From an uncultured Collinsella sp. (GTDB taxonomy: Bacteria; Actinomycetota; Coriobacteriia; Coriobacteriales; Coriobacteriaceae), in the NCBI GenBank assembly GCA_900540935.1, contig UQHW01000009.1, positions 8,232 to 72,231 of the forward strand: a stretch of 64,000 nt of DNA, written 5' to 3'. This document shows positions 34,449-43,408 of this stretch, piece by piece. Numbering within the stretch: position 1 is the first letter of the stretch; every line of letters begins with the position of its first letter. The position numbers were made by a program, and so were the translations under genes. Below the pieces are notes generated by a model. That model was given only the letters and a program-made list of their open reading frames with translations. It searched no databases and was not told the origin of the DNA.

Positions 34449-37400
34449 ATGCCTGTTCGAATCTATACCACCAATGCCGGCACGGATTTGAGCGATGCCG
34501 AGTCGGCGCTGCTTGCCGACCTTATTGCCCGTCACGGGCGTGCCGTGTTGCTGGCACCAACGTTTGCCGAGCTCGATCTGTGCCGTCATGATGCGGCGGA
34601 AGCCGGCATTTCGCTGGGTATCGACTACAAGACACCCGCATCGTGGCTTCGCTCGCTTTGGGAGCTTTTGGGCGACGGGCGCGGTTTCGTCGACAACCTG
34701 CAACGTCAGATGCTGTTTTCGGATATGATTGCCCGCCGCGACGATGCCGACCTGCAGCCGCTTTCGCGTAGCCAGGGCACGGTGCGCATGCTCGCGCGCA
34801 TGGCCCGCGATGTGCTGCCGGGTGTGGCGGGGACGACGGCCGAGCGATGCGGTGGCAACAATTGCCAGCCTGAGCCAAAAAGCGATGCCGAGGCTCGTGT
34901 GTTTGAGCTTTTGCGTGCCTACGCGGGCGGTTTGGACCGTCGAGATATGGTCGAGCCCTGCGAGGCAGCCGACATTATGGCCGGTGCCCTGGCCGATAGC
35001 CTGCCGGCGTGCGCCCGCGCCGTATGCGTGCGCGGTACCACGTCGTTTACGCACGGTCTACTCGAGCTGCTGTCTGCCGTGGCGAACAATGGGGGAGAGG
35101 TCGTCGTGCTGCTTGCCCGCGAGCAGGCGGCGATGCGCGAGGAGCTTGCCACGGCATTTGATGCCCGCGGTGTGCTGTTTGAGATCGCGCCGCTGGGGGA
35201 GGACGCCGTCGCGTCTGATGTCGCTTGCGGGGCCGCCGCTCAGCCTGCCTTTATTGAGGTCGCCGGCCCCCATGCCCGTGCTCATGTCTATGCGGACGCC
35301 ATCGATAAGTTGGTGAAAGCGCACAAGGAGTCCAAGGCCGATAAAGCTACTGCAACGCCCGCCGACCCCGTGCGCGTGCTCGTCGTTTCTGCCCGGGCAC
35401 CCCAGCTGTTCGGCGAGCTCGCCGCCCGTTTGGCGGCGCGTCACATTGCGGCCGAGACGACTGAGTTCACGGCGTTTTCCCAGTCCATCGCGGGCAGGCA
35501 GTTTACGGCGCTCGCCAACCTGATCGAGCGTATGAAAGCCGCCGACGAGGGCACCGCTTCCAAGACTGAGTGGTGGCCCGCGCCGGAGCTTACCGACTGG
35601 ATCTACAGTCCGCTTTCGGGCGCTGATGCCGTCAATGCCCGTACCTTCGATAAGAATATGCGTCTCTCGCGCAGCAAGACTACCGCGGGCGTCAAGAGCC
35701 TGCTGCAGAGCGTTCAGGGCCAGGTGAGGGGCGCGCGCAAGGCGACGAGCGACGATAACTGGTTTAAGAACGTACCGTGTGTGGTCTCGGACGTGTTCCA
35801 GGCGCTGTGGCGTGACAAGCCCGTGACGGCGCTTAAGGCCATGCTTGCCGTTGCCGAGGCGTTGCCCGATCGCGCTCTAGGCGGCCTTGACGGCCAGGCC
35901 CGTCGCCAGGCAGAGACGGCTTTGCTGCGCCATGCCATCGACATCCTTATGAACGATGCTCGCGCGCTCGACGTGTCGCAGGCCGCGACCGTGCCGGTTC
36001 TCGACGGCGTTCGAACCAAGGTGGACAAGCGCAGTACCGCCTACGATTACGAGACCTATGAGGTCGATCGCACACCACGAGCACAAGTGCGCTTCGCGTC
36101 GCTTGCCGATGCGTCGGTTCTTCGCCCTGGCAGCTACGATGCCGTGCTGTTTGCCGATGTCGACCTGGACAGCTATCCGCTTTCGCACGAAGAGGGCCCG
36201 CTTGCCACGTTGACAGCCGAGCTGCGCCGCGACGGCGTGTCTTTGGAGCCCGCTGCCCTGCTGCGCGTGCGCTTTGGCCGTGCGATGCAGGCGGCGAGCG
36301 GTCCGGTCGCGCTCGCCCGTGTGACGCACGATCGCCAGGCACGCGAGTGCTACCCGGCAGCCGTATGGACCGAGCTGTGGGCACATGCCGAGGCCGCTTG
36401 CGCTGCCAAGCCCATGCGCGTGGGCGAGGGCGATATCATCGCCGACTTTGATCCCGCGGCAGGTGAAGGCCTCAAGCGCGAGCGCGTGACCTGTGAAGCC
36501 CCTCAGCATCTGAGTGCCGAGGCCGTGCCGTATTTGGTCCTGCGCCGTCGCGATGGCGAGGGTGAGGACGCGCCGCTCGTGCCGCGTCTGACGTCCGCCT
36601 CGCAGATCGAGGCCTATTCGACCTGCCCGCTATGCTGGTTCGTCTCGTACCGCGTGAAGCCCCAGTCGATCGACGCGGGCTTTGGCAACATGGAAAAGGG
36701 CAACTTTGTCCACGACGTGCTGGAGCATCTGCATGCCCGTCTGCCCCAAGAGGGCATGGAGCGCGTGACGCCCGAGAATCTGCCGCGCGCACAGGAGCTG
36801 CTGCACGAGGTCTTTGACGAGACGTTGGCCGAGCACGCCGGCAAGCGCGGCACGGAGGGCCCGCTGGTGCCGCTCTCTGCGGTGGAGGAACGCCAGGTGG
36901 CCGAGATCTTGCCGCAGCTGGAGGGTGTGCTTGCCTACGAGTCCGAGGCACTTGCCCCCTTTGCCCCGCGCTACCTGGAGTTCGCCTTCAACGAGCTCAT
37001 GGTCGAGTATGCCGGTTGGCCGCTTGGCGGGCGCATCGACCGCGTGGACGTGGACGCCGAGAATCGTGCCGTGGTGATCGACTACAAGCATCGCACGGGC
37101 GTTGAGGAGTTTAAGCTCGCCGACCCCACGGTGCGCGACGAGGAATCGGGCACGGCGCCCATCGACGATCCGCGCTGGTTGCCACCACATACCCAAACGC
37201 TCATCTACGCCCAGGCCATGCGCCGGGCGCTGGATTTGGACACCCGCGCGGCGCTCTACTTTTCGACCAAGGGCGGCAAGCCGGCGTTGCGCGGTGCCGC
37301 GAGCGCCGAGCTGCTCGAGGAAGAGCGCGGCGACGGTCGCATCCCGGGCCTTAAGAAAGGTTTCCCCGGCGAGGGTGGCAGCATGGACTTCGACGCCCTG

Positions 37401-37547
37401 CTCGATCGCGTTGAGGCCGGCATCGCCGAGCGCCTGCGCGAGCTCGAGGCAGGCAACGTTGCCGCCGTCGACCCGACGTCGGCTCAGGCCGCGCATGCGC
37501 GCTGCTCGTATAACCACGAAGGAACGTTTGTAAGGAGGGACGTGTAG
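34449..37547 (+). CDS. AddB/RexB-like subunit with PD-(D/E)XK nuclease domain
   Basis: 1032 residues. The C-terminal 330 residues carry a RecB-family nuclease domain: TSASQIEAYSTCPLCWFVSY, GNFVHDVLEHLH, GGRIDRVDVD and VVIDYKHRTG (catalytic D and D-x-K). The N-terminal two thirds resemble an inactive helicase-like scaffold: the position where AddB has a Walker A holds RHGRAVLLAPTF with no GKS/T. Thus it probably supplies one nuclease and Chi recognition but no ATPase. The four-Cys Fe-S pattern of B. subtilis AddB is not obvious. ATG 34449 follows GGAGG. Three bases separate it from the AddA-like gene; both form the double-strand-break resection complex. Confidence 0.82.
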   Translation: MPVRIYTTNAGTDLSDAESALLADLIARHGRAVLLAPTFAELDLCRHDAAEAGISLGIDYKTPASWLRSLWELLGDGRGFVDNLQRQMLFSDMIARRDDADLQPLSRSQGTVRMLARMARDVLPGVAGTTAERCGGNNCQPEPKSDAEARVFELLRAYAGGLDRRDMVEPCEAADIMAGALADSLPACARAVCVRGTTSFTHGLLELLSAVANNGGEVVVLLAREQAAMREELATAFDARGVLFEIAPLGEDAVASDVACGAAAQPAFIEVAGPHARAHVYADAIDKLVKAHKESKADKATATPADPVRVLVVSARAPQLFGELAARLAARHIAAETTEFTAFSQSIAGRQFTALANLIERMKAADEGTASKTEWWPAPELTDWIYSPLSGADAVNARTFDKNMRLSRSKTTAGVKSLLQSVQGQVRGARKATSDDNWFKNVPCVVSDVFQALWRDKPVTALKAMLAVAEALPDRALGGLDGQARRQAETALLRHAIDILMNDARALDVSQAATVPVLDGVRTKVDKRSTAYDYETYEVDRTPRAQVRFASLADASVLRPGSYDAVLFADVDLDSYPLSHEEGPLATLTAELRRDGVSLEPAALLRVRFGRAMQAASGPVALARVTHDRQARECYPAAVWTELWAHAEAACAAKPMRVGEGDIIADFDPAAGEGLKRERVTCEAPQHLSAEAVPYLVLRRRDGEGEDAPLVPRLTSASQIEAYSTCPLCWFVSYRVKPQSIDAGFGNMEKGNFVHDVLEHLHARLPQEGMERVTPENLPRAQELLHEVFDETLAEHAGKRGTEGPLVPLSAVEERQVAEILPQLEGVLAYESEALAPFAPRYLEFAFNELMVEYAGWPLGGRIDRVDVDAENRAVVIDYKHRTGVEEFKLADPTVRDEESGTAPIDDPRWLPPHTQTLIYAQAMRRALDLDTRAALYFSTKGGKPALRGAASAELLEEERGDGRIPGLKKGFPGEGGSMDFDALLDRVEAGIAERLRELEAGNVAAVDPTSAQAAHARCSYNHEGTFVRRDV

Positions 37548-37550
37548 ACC

Positions 37551-40500
37551 ATGGATCTTTCGACTTTGATGCCGCAACAGCTGCAGATTGTCAAAACGCT
37601 CGACCGTCCGCTGTTTGTCTCGGCGGGCGCCGGTTCGGGCAAGACCTTTACCCTCACGCGTCGCATCGTCTACGCGCTCTCGCCTGAATCCGGTCCGTTC
37701 GTTGAACATCTTGACCAGGTGCTCGCCATTACCTTTACCAAAGATGCCGCGGCCGAGATCCGTGACCGCGTGCGCCGTGCGCTTATCGACGAGGGCATGG
37801 ACGAGGAAGCACTGACCGTCGACGACGCGTGGATCTCGACCATTCACGGCATGTGCTCGCGTATCCTGCGCGCGCATGCGCTGGAGCTGGGCATCGACCC
37901 CGAGTTCACGGTGCTCACCGATACCGACGAGCTTATGGACCAGGCTGTTGAGCATGTGTTGGCCCGCGCGACGGCGCCCGATGCCGCCCCCGAGCTCGCG
38001 GCATCGCTCAAGGCCCTCTATGCCTGGTATCCCATGGCGGGCGAGGGCGGTTCCTTTGGCGCTGGCGCGACCATCAAGGGCCTGGTGCGCGACCTGCTGG
38101 AGCTGTCGAGCCAGTTGCCGGGCGGTATGGACGACGTGTGCGTGGCGCGCGGGCAGGCCGATACCTCGGCACTCGCCGATGCCTATCGCGCGGCGCTGGG
38201 CGCAAGCAAGGCCGCGACCGAGAAGGCGCAGATGGCACTCGACGCCATTGACGCGTTCGAGGCGAGCGGCAAGACCATGGCCGATGCAGCGCGACTCATG
38301 ATGTCGTGCACCATGCCGCGCGCGAGCAAGGCATTCCCTAAGGAGCAGGTCGAGCTGCTCAAGGCCGAGGCCGCCGATGCGTTTATCAATATCGTGCTTG
38401 CCTGCGGTGGCCCGGCGCTCGATGCGCTGGTGGGCCTGGCCCGTTCCGTGGAGGCTGAGTATCGCGCGCTGAAGGCTGCCCAGTCCGCCCTCGATAATAA
38501 CGACCTGCTGCGTATGGCCTACGAGGCCCTGCGCGATTACCCTGCCATCCGTGCTGCGTACGAGGGCCGCTTTAAGATGGTCATGATCGATGAGTTTCAG
38601 GATACCGACCAGATGCAGGTCGATCTGATACGCTACCTGACGGGTGCGGGGGAGCGCGCGCTGTGCACCGTGGGCGATGCGCAGCAGTCCATCTATCGCT
38701 TCCGTGGCGCCGAGGTCGAGGTGTTCCGTCGTCAGGAGCGCAAGGTGGGCTCGACGGCGGCGTCCGAGACGGTTGCCACGCTGGATGTCCCCACCGGCGA
38801 GCTCGTCAAGCTCGTGCGCAACTTCCGCAGTCACGACGAGGTACTGCGTTACGTGGCACGCGTCTTCGACGGCGATGACGGCGGCCTGATGCAGGGCTTT
38901 TTGGACCTTGAGGCGAGCGACGGCCGCAAGGACACGCTGGTGGCAGACGCCTCGCGTCGCCAGGCCCTCTTTGTTGCCGGCGGCAGCACGCAGGAGCGCA
39001 CACAGGCCAAGGCCCGTGCGATCGCCGAGCGATTCCGCGCGCTTGCCGATGCCGGCCAGCCCCAGGGCGGCATGGTGCTGCTGCTGGGCCGCATGACCAA
39101 CGCAGACGTCTACGCACAGGCCTTCCGCGACCAGGGGCTCGACTGTGTTATCGCAGGCGGCTCGGTCTTTGCCCAAGCCGCCGAGGTGCAGACGGTGCGC
39201 GCCCTGGTTTGTGCGCTCGCCAATCCGGCCGATACGGCGCAGGGCCTTATGCCGCTGCTCGCCTCGCCGATGTTTGCGCTGGGCGCCCAGGAGTTTTTGG
39301 CGCTGGCGACCAAGTTCGATAGCGAGACGGGGGAGACCTCGCGCCGGAATATCGACGTGGGCATCATGAGCGATTCCGATGTGCCGGGCCTGCAAGACCT
39401 GCCGCTCGTGACGCGCGCCCGCGAGGTGCTGCGGTATGCGCTTCGTCGCGTGGGCCGCGATTCGTTCGCCGCCATCGCACGCGACGTGGTCAACGCTTCG
39501 GGCTGGTTCGTGCGTCTGGCGCAGCGTGGCCCCGAGGGCAAGGCCATTGCCGCCAACGTGCTCAAGGCGCTCGACGCTGTGGCCGAGGCGGAGGCCGAGT
39601 TCGGCAACTCGCCGCGTTCCATCGCGCTTGCCTTCGATCGCTTCCTAGCGGGCAAGGAAGCCCCGGGTGCCCTCAACGAGGAGGGCGACGGCGCGGTGCG
39701 CATCATGACGGTGCATGCCTCCAAGGGTCTGGAATATCCGGTCGTGGCGGTCGCCGAGTGCTTTGGCGTGCGTAAGTCCTCGGGTGCGGCACAGATGGGT
39801 CGCGTCGAGGGCGGAGCGCAGGTCGTGGCGCTGCCGGCACGCTTCGACGGCGTTAAGCTCGCCGACGGAACCTTTGTGAAGGGCGACGACGTTAAAAAGC
39901 AGTTTGAGCATGCGTTTAAGGGCAAGGGCACGTCGCTGTGGCTGCCGCCGGAGCTCATGGAGGACGTCTGCGCGACGGGTTCTCCCGCCGAGGCATTTGC
40001 TCGCCTGCGCAACGACGACCTGCAGCTTTCGCTCGAAGAGCGGGCTCGTTTGCTCTATGTCGCCATGACGCGTGCGCGAGAGTTGGTGATTTTGGCGATG
40101 GATGCCGGCGTGAGCCGCGGCAAGGTGGCGGCGCCGACCTTCGACGTCGAGACCGATCTGACCTATGACGTGCTGCGCCGTATTCTGCCGACCGACGCTC
40201 TGGACATGCCGCAGCTCGATGCCGACCGCCTGGTGTTCGACAACTCCCGGCCGGGCGACTACGAGCTCATTTCGCTCGCGAACTTTACCTTTGGCGAGCA
40301 GGCGTTTGAGGCCAACGCTTCGCTGGATGCCGAGGGCAGGCTTGTTCGCGGCGATGTCGATACAGATACTGTCGACGATTCGGCCAGTACAATCGTCCCC
40401 GGTCCTGCCGACCCCGATCCCGATGCGTTTGAGCTCGTGTATCCCCAGGCGGCGGGCGTGCGCATGGGCACCTGCCCGTATCCGGAGCGCGATTCGTACA

Positions 40501-41183
40501 GCTACTCGTCAATTGCCGCGGCGCTGCATGCCGAGTCCGAGGACCGTGCCGCCGAGGCACGCGTGCCCATGGACGAGGCCGGCGATGATGCGGAGTCGGA
40601 TGGTTCCGAGATGACGGATGCAGACGTGGCCACCGTTGAGCTCGCCGGCAACCCCATGGCGCTGGGCTCGGCCTTCCACGCCGCCTGCCAGTGGCTCATC
40701 GAGATGGGTGCCGATGCGCTGCCCGCTGAGCGTGCCGATGCGCTGGCGCGCCTGTGGTGCCTGACGCCGGAGCAGCGCGAACGCTTCGACGTCGCCCTGG
40801 ACCGCTGGCTCAAGTCGGCTGTTCGTGCCGACCTGCTCGCGTGGCCGTGCGTTCGCGCCGAGGTGCCGTTCTTTTCGCTGGGCTGCGAGGACGAGGACAT
40901 CGCTCGCTACGGTGCCTATGCCGAGGGCGCCATCGACGCTTTGGCGACGAACCCGGCGGATTCGTCATGCGCGCTGGTCATCGACTACAAGACGGGCGGC
41001 ACACCGGACGAGACGCCGGAACAGCTGCAGGAGAAGCACGCCCTGCAGGCGCGCGTCTACGCTGATGTTTTGCACAAGGCGGGCTTTGGGGCCGTGACCG
41101 TCAAGTTCGTTCGCGTGGAGCAGGCGAATCCAACCATCTTCGTCGAACCCGCCGAGCCTCAGGTGGTCACCTACAACCTCTAG
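37551..41183 (+). CDS. addA: AddA-like UvrD-family helicase/nuclease
   Basis: 1210 residues. Helicase motifs in order: Walker A SAGAGSGKTFTLTRRI, IDEFQDTD (motif II), GDAQQSIYRFRGAE (III), VRNFRSHDEVLRY (IV), RIMTVHASKGLEYPVV (V), LLYVAMTRAREL (VI). The last 200 residues hold a RecB-type nuclease (GAIDALAT, VIDYKTGG). It unwinds and cuts broken DNA ends for RecA loading. An acidic linker (about 1000-1040) separates helicase and nuclease. The AAGGAGG ribosome site lies inside the end of the preceding gene. Followed by a palindromic repeat rather than a T-tailed terminator. Confidence 0.9.
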   Translation: MDLSTLMPQQLQIVKTLDRPLFVSAGAGSGKTFTLTRRIVYALSPESGPFVEHLDQVLAITFTKDAAAEIRDRVRRALIDEGMDEEALTVDDAWISTIHGMCSRILRAHALELGIDPEFTVLTDTDELMDQAVEHVLARATAPDAAPELAASLKALYAWYPMAGEGGSFGAGATIKGLVRDLLELSSQLPGGMDDVCVARGQADTSALADAYRAALGASKAATEKAQMALDAIDAFEASGKTMADAARLMMSCTMPRASKAFPKEQVELLKAEAADAFINIVLACGGPALDALVGLARSVEAEYRALKAAQSALDNNDLLRMAYEALRDYPAIRAAYEGRFKMVMIDEFQDTDQMQVDLIRYLTGAGERALCTVGDAQQSIYRFRGAEVEVFRRQERKVGSTAASETVATLDVPTGELVKLVRNFRSHDEVLRYVARVFDGDDGGLMQGFLDLEASDGRKDTLVADASRRQALFVAGGSTQERTQAKARAIAERFRALADAGQPQGGMVLLLGRMTNADVYAQAFRDQGLDCVIAGGSVFAQAAEVQTVRALVCALANPADTAQGLMPLLASPMFALGAQEFLALATKFDSETGETSRRNIDVGIMSDSDVPGLQDLPLVTRAREVLRYALRRVGRDSFAAIARDVVNASGWFVRLAQRGPEGKAIAANVLKALDAVAEAEAEFGNSPRSIALAFDRFLAGKEAPGALNEEGDGAVRIMTVHASKGLEYPVVAVAECFGVRKSSGAAQMGRVEGGAQVVALPARFDGVKLADGTFVKGDDVKKQFEHAFKGKGTSLWLPPELMEDVCATGSPAEAFARLRNDDLQLSLEERARLLYVAMTRARELVILAMDAGVSRGKVAAPTFDVETDLTYDVLRRILPTDALDMPQLDADRLVFDNSRPGDYELISLANFTFGEQAFEANASLDAEGRLVRGDVDTDTVDDSASTIVPGPADPDPDAFELVYPQAAGVRMGTCPYPERDSYSYSSIAAALHAESEDRAAEARVPMDEAGDDAESDGSEMTDADVATVELAGNPMALGSAFHAACQWLIEMGADALPAERADALARLWCLTPEQRERFDVALDRWLKSAVRADLLAWPCVRAEVPFFSLGCEDEDIARYGAYAEGAIDALATNPADSSCALVIDYKTGGTPDETPEQLQEKHALQARVYADVLHKAGFGAVTVKFVRVEQANPTIFVEPAEPQVVTYNL

Positions 41184-41196
41184 TCCTCAGATAACT

Positions 41197-41258
41197 TGCG
41201 GTGGAATACGGACTGTTTTGACCAAAAAAGCCGCCAAACAGTCCGCATTTCACCGCAA
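41197..41258. repeat. Palindrome TTGCGGTGGAAT... (copy 2)
   Basis: Left arm 41197-41219 (TTGCGGTGGAATACGGACTG and on) pairs with right arm 41235-41258 with two imperfect positions. Consensus with copy 1 at 30153-30223: TTGCGGTGAAATnnGGACTG. Lies in the 136-base gap between the AddA-like gene and the DUF3284 gene. Confidence 0.65.
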
Positions 41259-41319
41259 CGCATGGGAGAGCCTGGGGCGGTACAATGGCTCGAACGGTTC
41301 AAACGAATAAGGAGCCATC

Positions 41320-41829
41320 ATGCAGCTCACCAAAACGCTTAAGGTGACGCCGGAGGAGCTTTTTGACGCTCTGGCGGGGTCCATCATGCAGGATATCGAG
41401 AACGCCACGGGCAAGCGTCCCAGTCGCAACAAGCTCAATGGCTATAAGTACGAGAAACGCGCCCAGTCCGCAAAAGGCAAGGCCAAGGGCACGGCGATCA
41501 AGGTTAAGATCAAGCACTTTGACTACCCGTGCCTCTATGAGGTCCGTTTTCAGTATGCGGCGGGCATCAATACCATGCGCTATGAGGCTGTACCTGCTGG
41601 CGATGGTGCCTGCGAGCTCACCTATACCGAGGATTTTCAGGGTGTGGGTGGCAACACGTCTGGCACGCGCGGCAAGCTCGGCCTCTTCTTCTATGAGCGC
41701 AAGCTCAAGAGCCACGCCAACCAGACGATTGATCAAATCGTCAAATACATCGAGGGTGAGCGCCGTGTAAAGGCTAATCCCGCCTTCGCCGATGATGCTG
41801 CCGAAAACGCTTCGGATGTATTCCATTGA
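41320..41829 (+). CDS. DUF3284-family protein
   Basis: 169 residues. The start MQLTKTLKVTPEELFDALAGSIMQDIENATGK and the YEVRFQYAAGINTMRYEAVPAGDGACELTYTEDF block match DUF3284 proteins, a START/SRPBCC-like fold of unknown function that often occurs beside beta-glucoside PTS genes; here it is 23 kb from them. A basic stretch (KAKGTAIKVKIKH) is notable. ATG 41320 has AAGGAG 6 bases upstream. Single gene. Confidence 0.8.
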   Translation: MQLTKTLKVTPEELFDALAGSIMQDIENATGKRPSRNKLNGYKYEKRAQSAKGKAKGTAIKVKIKHFDYPCLYEVRFQYAAGINTMRYEAVPAGDGACELTYTEDFQGVGGNTSGTRGKLGLFFYERKLKSHANQTIDQIVKYIEGERRVKANPAFADDAAENASDVFH

Positions 41830-41932
41830 TACCCTGTTCAAAAGCTTTACCGCTCTCCACAGCAACTGTGAACACTTCAGGCTTCGAGTCAGTAGCGAGT
41901 GGCCTGACATAATTAGTTGATGGAAGTGCCAA

Positions 41933-43132
41933 ATGAATAAGAATGCCACTGCGCAGCTGCACATCTATTCCGCCTTTTTCGTTCTCGCGGGATTTGTTTT
42001 AAATCGGGGAGTGTTTCTACTTTTCCTTGCGGAGAAAGGAATGTCTGTCACGGAAATCGCGCTTTATCAAGCCCTGTTTAACATTGCAACGGTCGTCCTC
42101 GAGCTGCCAACAGGGCTGATAGGCGATTTCTTTGGAAAGAAGTTCTCGATTCAAGTGGGCGTGCTGCTGCTTTTCTTCCATACGGCTGGCATGCTGTTGC
42201 TCTCAGGCCCCTTTCTCGTCGCGCTTTCCCTTGTTGAGGCACTCGCCTACTCCCTTCAATCGGGATCCGAACAAGCACTTTTATATGAAATTGCCCGAAA
42301 TGCCGGTCAAGGAGAGCGCTTCCTCACCATCAACGCTCGGCTGCTTGCCGCGCAATCAATCGCGACGGGAGTGGCAATCGTACTTGGATCATTCATTGCC
42401 CAAGTATCTTGGAGCGCCCTCTACGTATGTGTCTCCGTTTTCTATCTCCTGCAGCTTTTCCTTCTGTATCCCATTGAGAGGACGGAAGCGACCCGTTCTG
42501 AAAGCTCTGAGATGAGAAGGTTTGACGTAGCTAAGGTCTTCAGACGCGAAACCTGGCGTGTTGGAGAATCCGCTTTTGCGGTGTTGCTTCTTCTAATCGG
42601 CACAAGCATGCTCGATGGATTCTATGGGAGTTATTACAACTTGAATCAGTTGGTATTCGACGCATTTGATGCTCCCGTCTCCATAATAGGAATCTTTTTC
42701 GGTGCATCCTATGCAGTAAATGCGACGGCCTACATTGCAGCAGATTTCTTCTCATCGCGTTTCGGGAAAAGAAATACCATGCTCGGCTCGATGCTAATCG
42801 AGGCCGGTCTTTTCATGATTCTTCCGTGGTTCGCTTCAAATCCGCTGTGTTTGTTTGGCCTTAGCATGGTGCTTTGTTTTCTCCCAGAAGTGGTGTACAT
42901 CACTTCGGATAACTTAATCCAAGACGCGATAGCGGACGATCTCCGCGCGACGATCCTTTCCGTCGCGTCTCTGGTAAGGGCTCTCTTTTCTGCAATGTTT
43001 TTCTCCATATTTGGATATGTGTTGGGGTTATATCCCATTCAGATAGCGCTCGGTGTTATTGGCGCAATCGCGATAGCAATTACCGCCGTTGTTTCATTAA
43101 AAATGGTAGGAATACAGATCTCCAAGAATTGA
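41933..43132 (+). CDS. MFS transporter (drug-efflux-like)
   Basis: 399 residues, about 12 hydrophobic segments. The MFS loop 2-3 motif appears as GLIGDFFGKKFSIQ; the central cytoplasmic loop (RTEATRSESSEMRRFDVAKVFRRETW) separates two six-helix halves. It resembles small actinobacterial/Firmicute exporters of unknown substrate. Base composition is lower in GC than neighbours (dnaE, addA), suggesting acquisition by transfer. ATG 41933 has a weak GGAAG 7 bases upstream. Flanked on the right by a 36-bp tandem duplication. Confidence 0.82.
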   Translation: MNKNATAQLHIYSAFFVLAGFVLNRGVFLLFLAEKGMSVTEIALYQALFNIATVVLELPTGLIGDFFGKKFSIQVGVLLLFFHTAGMLLLSGPFLVALSLVEALAYSLQSGSEQALLYEIARNAGQGERFLTINARLLAAQSIATGVAIVLGSFIAQVSWSALYVCVSVFYLLQLFLLYPIERTEATRSESSEMRRFDVAKVFRRETWRVGESAFAVLLLLIGTSMLDGFYGSYYNLNQLVFDAFDAPVSIIGIFFGASYAVNATAYIAADFFSSRFGKRNTMLGSMLIEAGLFMILPWFASNPLCLFGLSMVLCFLPEVVYITSDNLIQDAIADDLRATILSVASLVRALFSAMFFSIFGYVLGLYPIQIALGVIGAIAIAITAVVSLKMVGIQISKN

Positions 43133-43274
43133 TATATCGATTGACGAGCTATCCGAAGCGTCGAGCCTTCTTGATGGACATGACTATTCGTCACAAATCA
43201 TTCCGCGCATCGCCGGGGTTCCAGCAATACTCGATATATCGGGATGCCCTCATTCCCCTTTTTGAAGGTCCCAA

Positions 43275-43346
43275 ATTAGCTACCCGTGTGGGTTTGGCTA
43301 GGTTCGGGTGATTAGCTACCCGTGTGGGTTTGGCTAGGTTCGGGTG
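43275..43346. repeat. Perfect 36-bp tandem duplication
   Basis: The 36 bases at 43275-43310 (ATTAGCTACCCGTGTGGGTT and on, ending TTCGGGTG) are repeated exactly at 43311-43346. It lies 60 bases before the dnaE start, inside its probable promoter region. In the same 276-base spacer GATATATCGA (43131) and TCGATATATC (43231) form a perfect inverted pair 100 bases apart. Confidence 0.9.
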
Positions 43347-43408
43347 CTGTCCGTGCCGTGCGGTAAAATCGTTCAGTCAGAACACGAACCCGCATCGGAG
43401 CTCATCAC

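Noticed and set aside
36630..39395. 921-aa open frame antisense to the AddB/AddA-like genes
   Set aside because: Crosses two real genes and shows no motifs or ribosome site.
43129..43311. 60-codon frame after the MFS gene
   Set aside because: It begins inside the end of the transporter and reads into the tandem repeat; no ribosome site.
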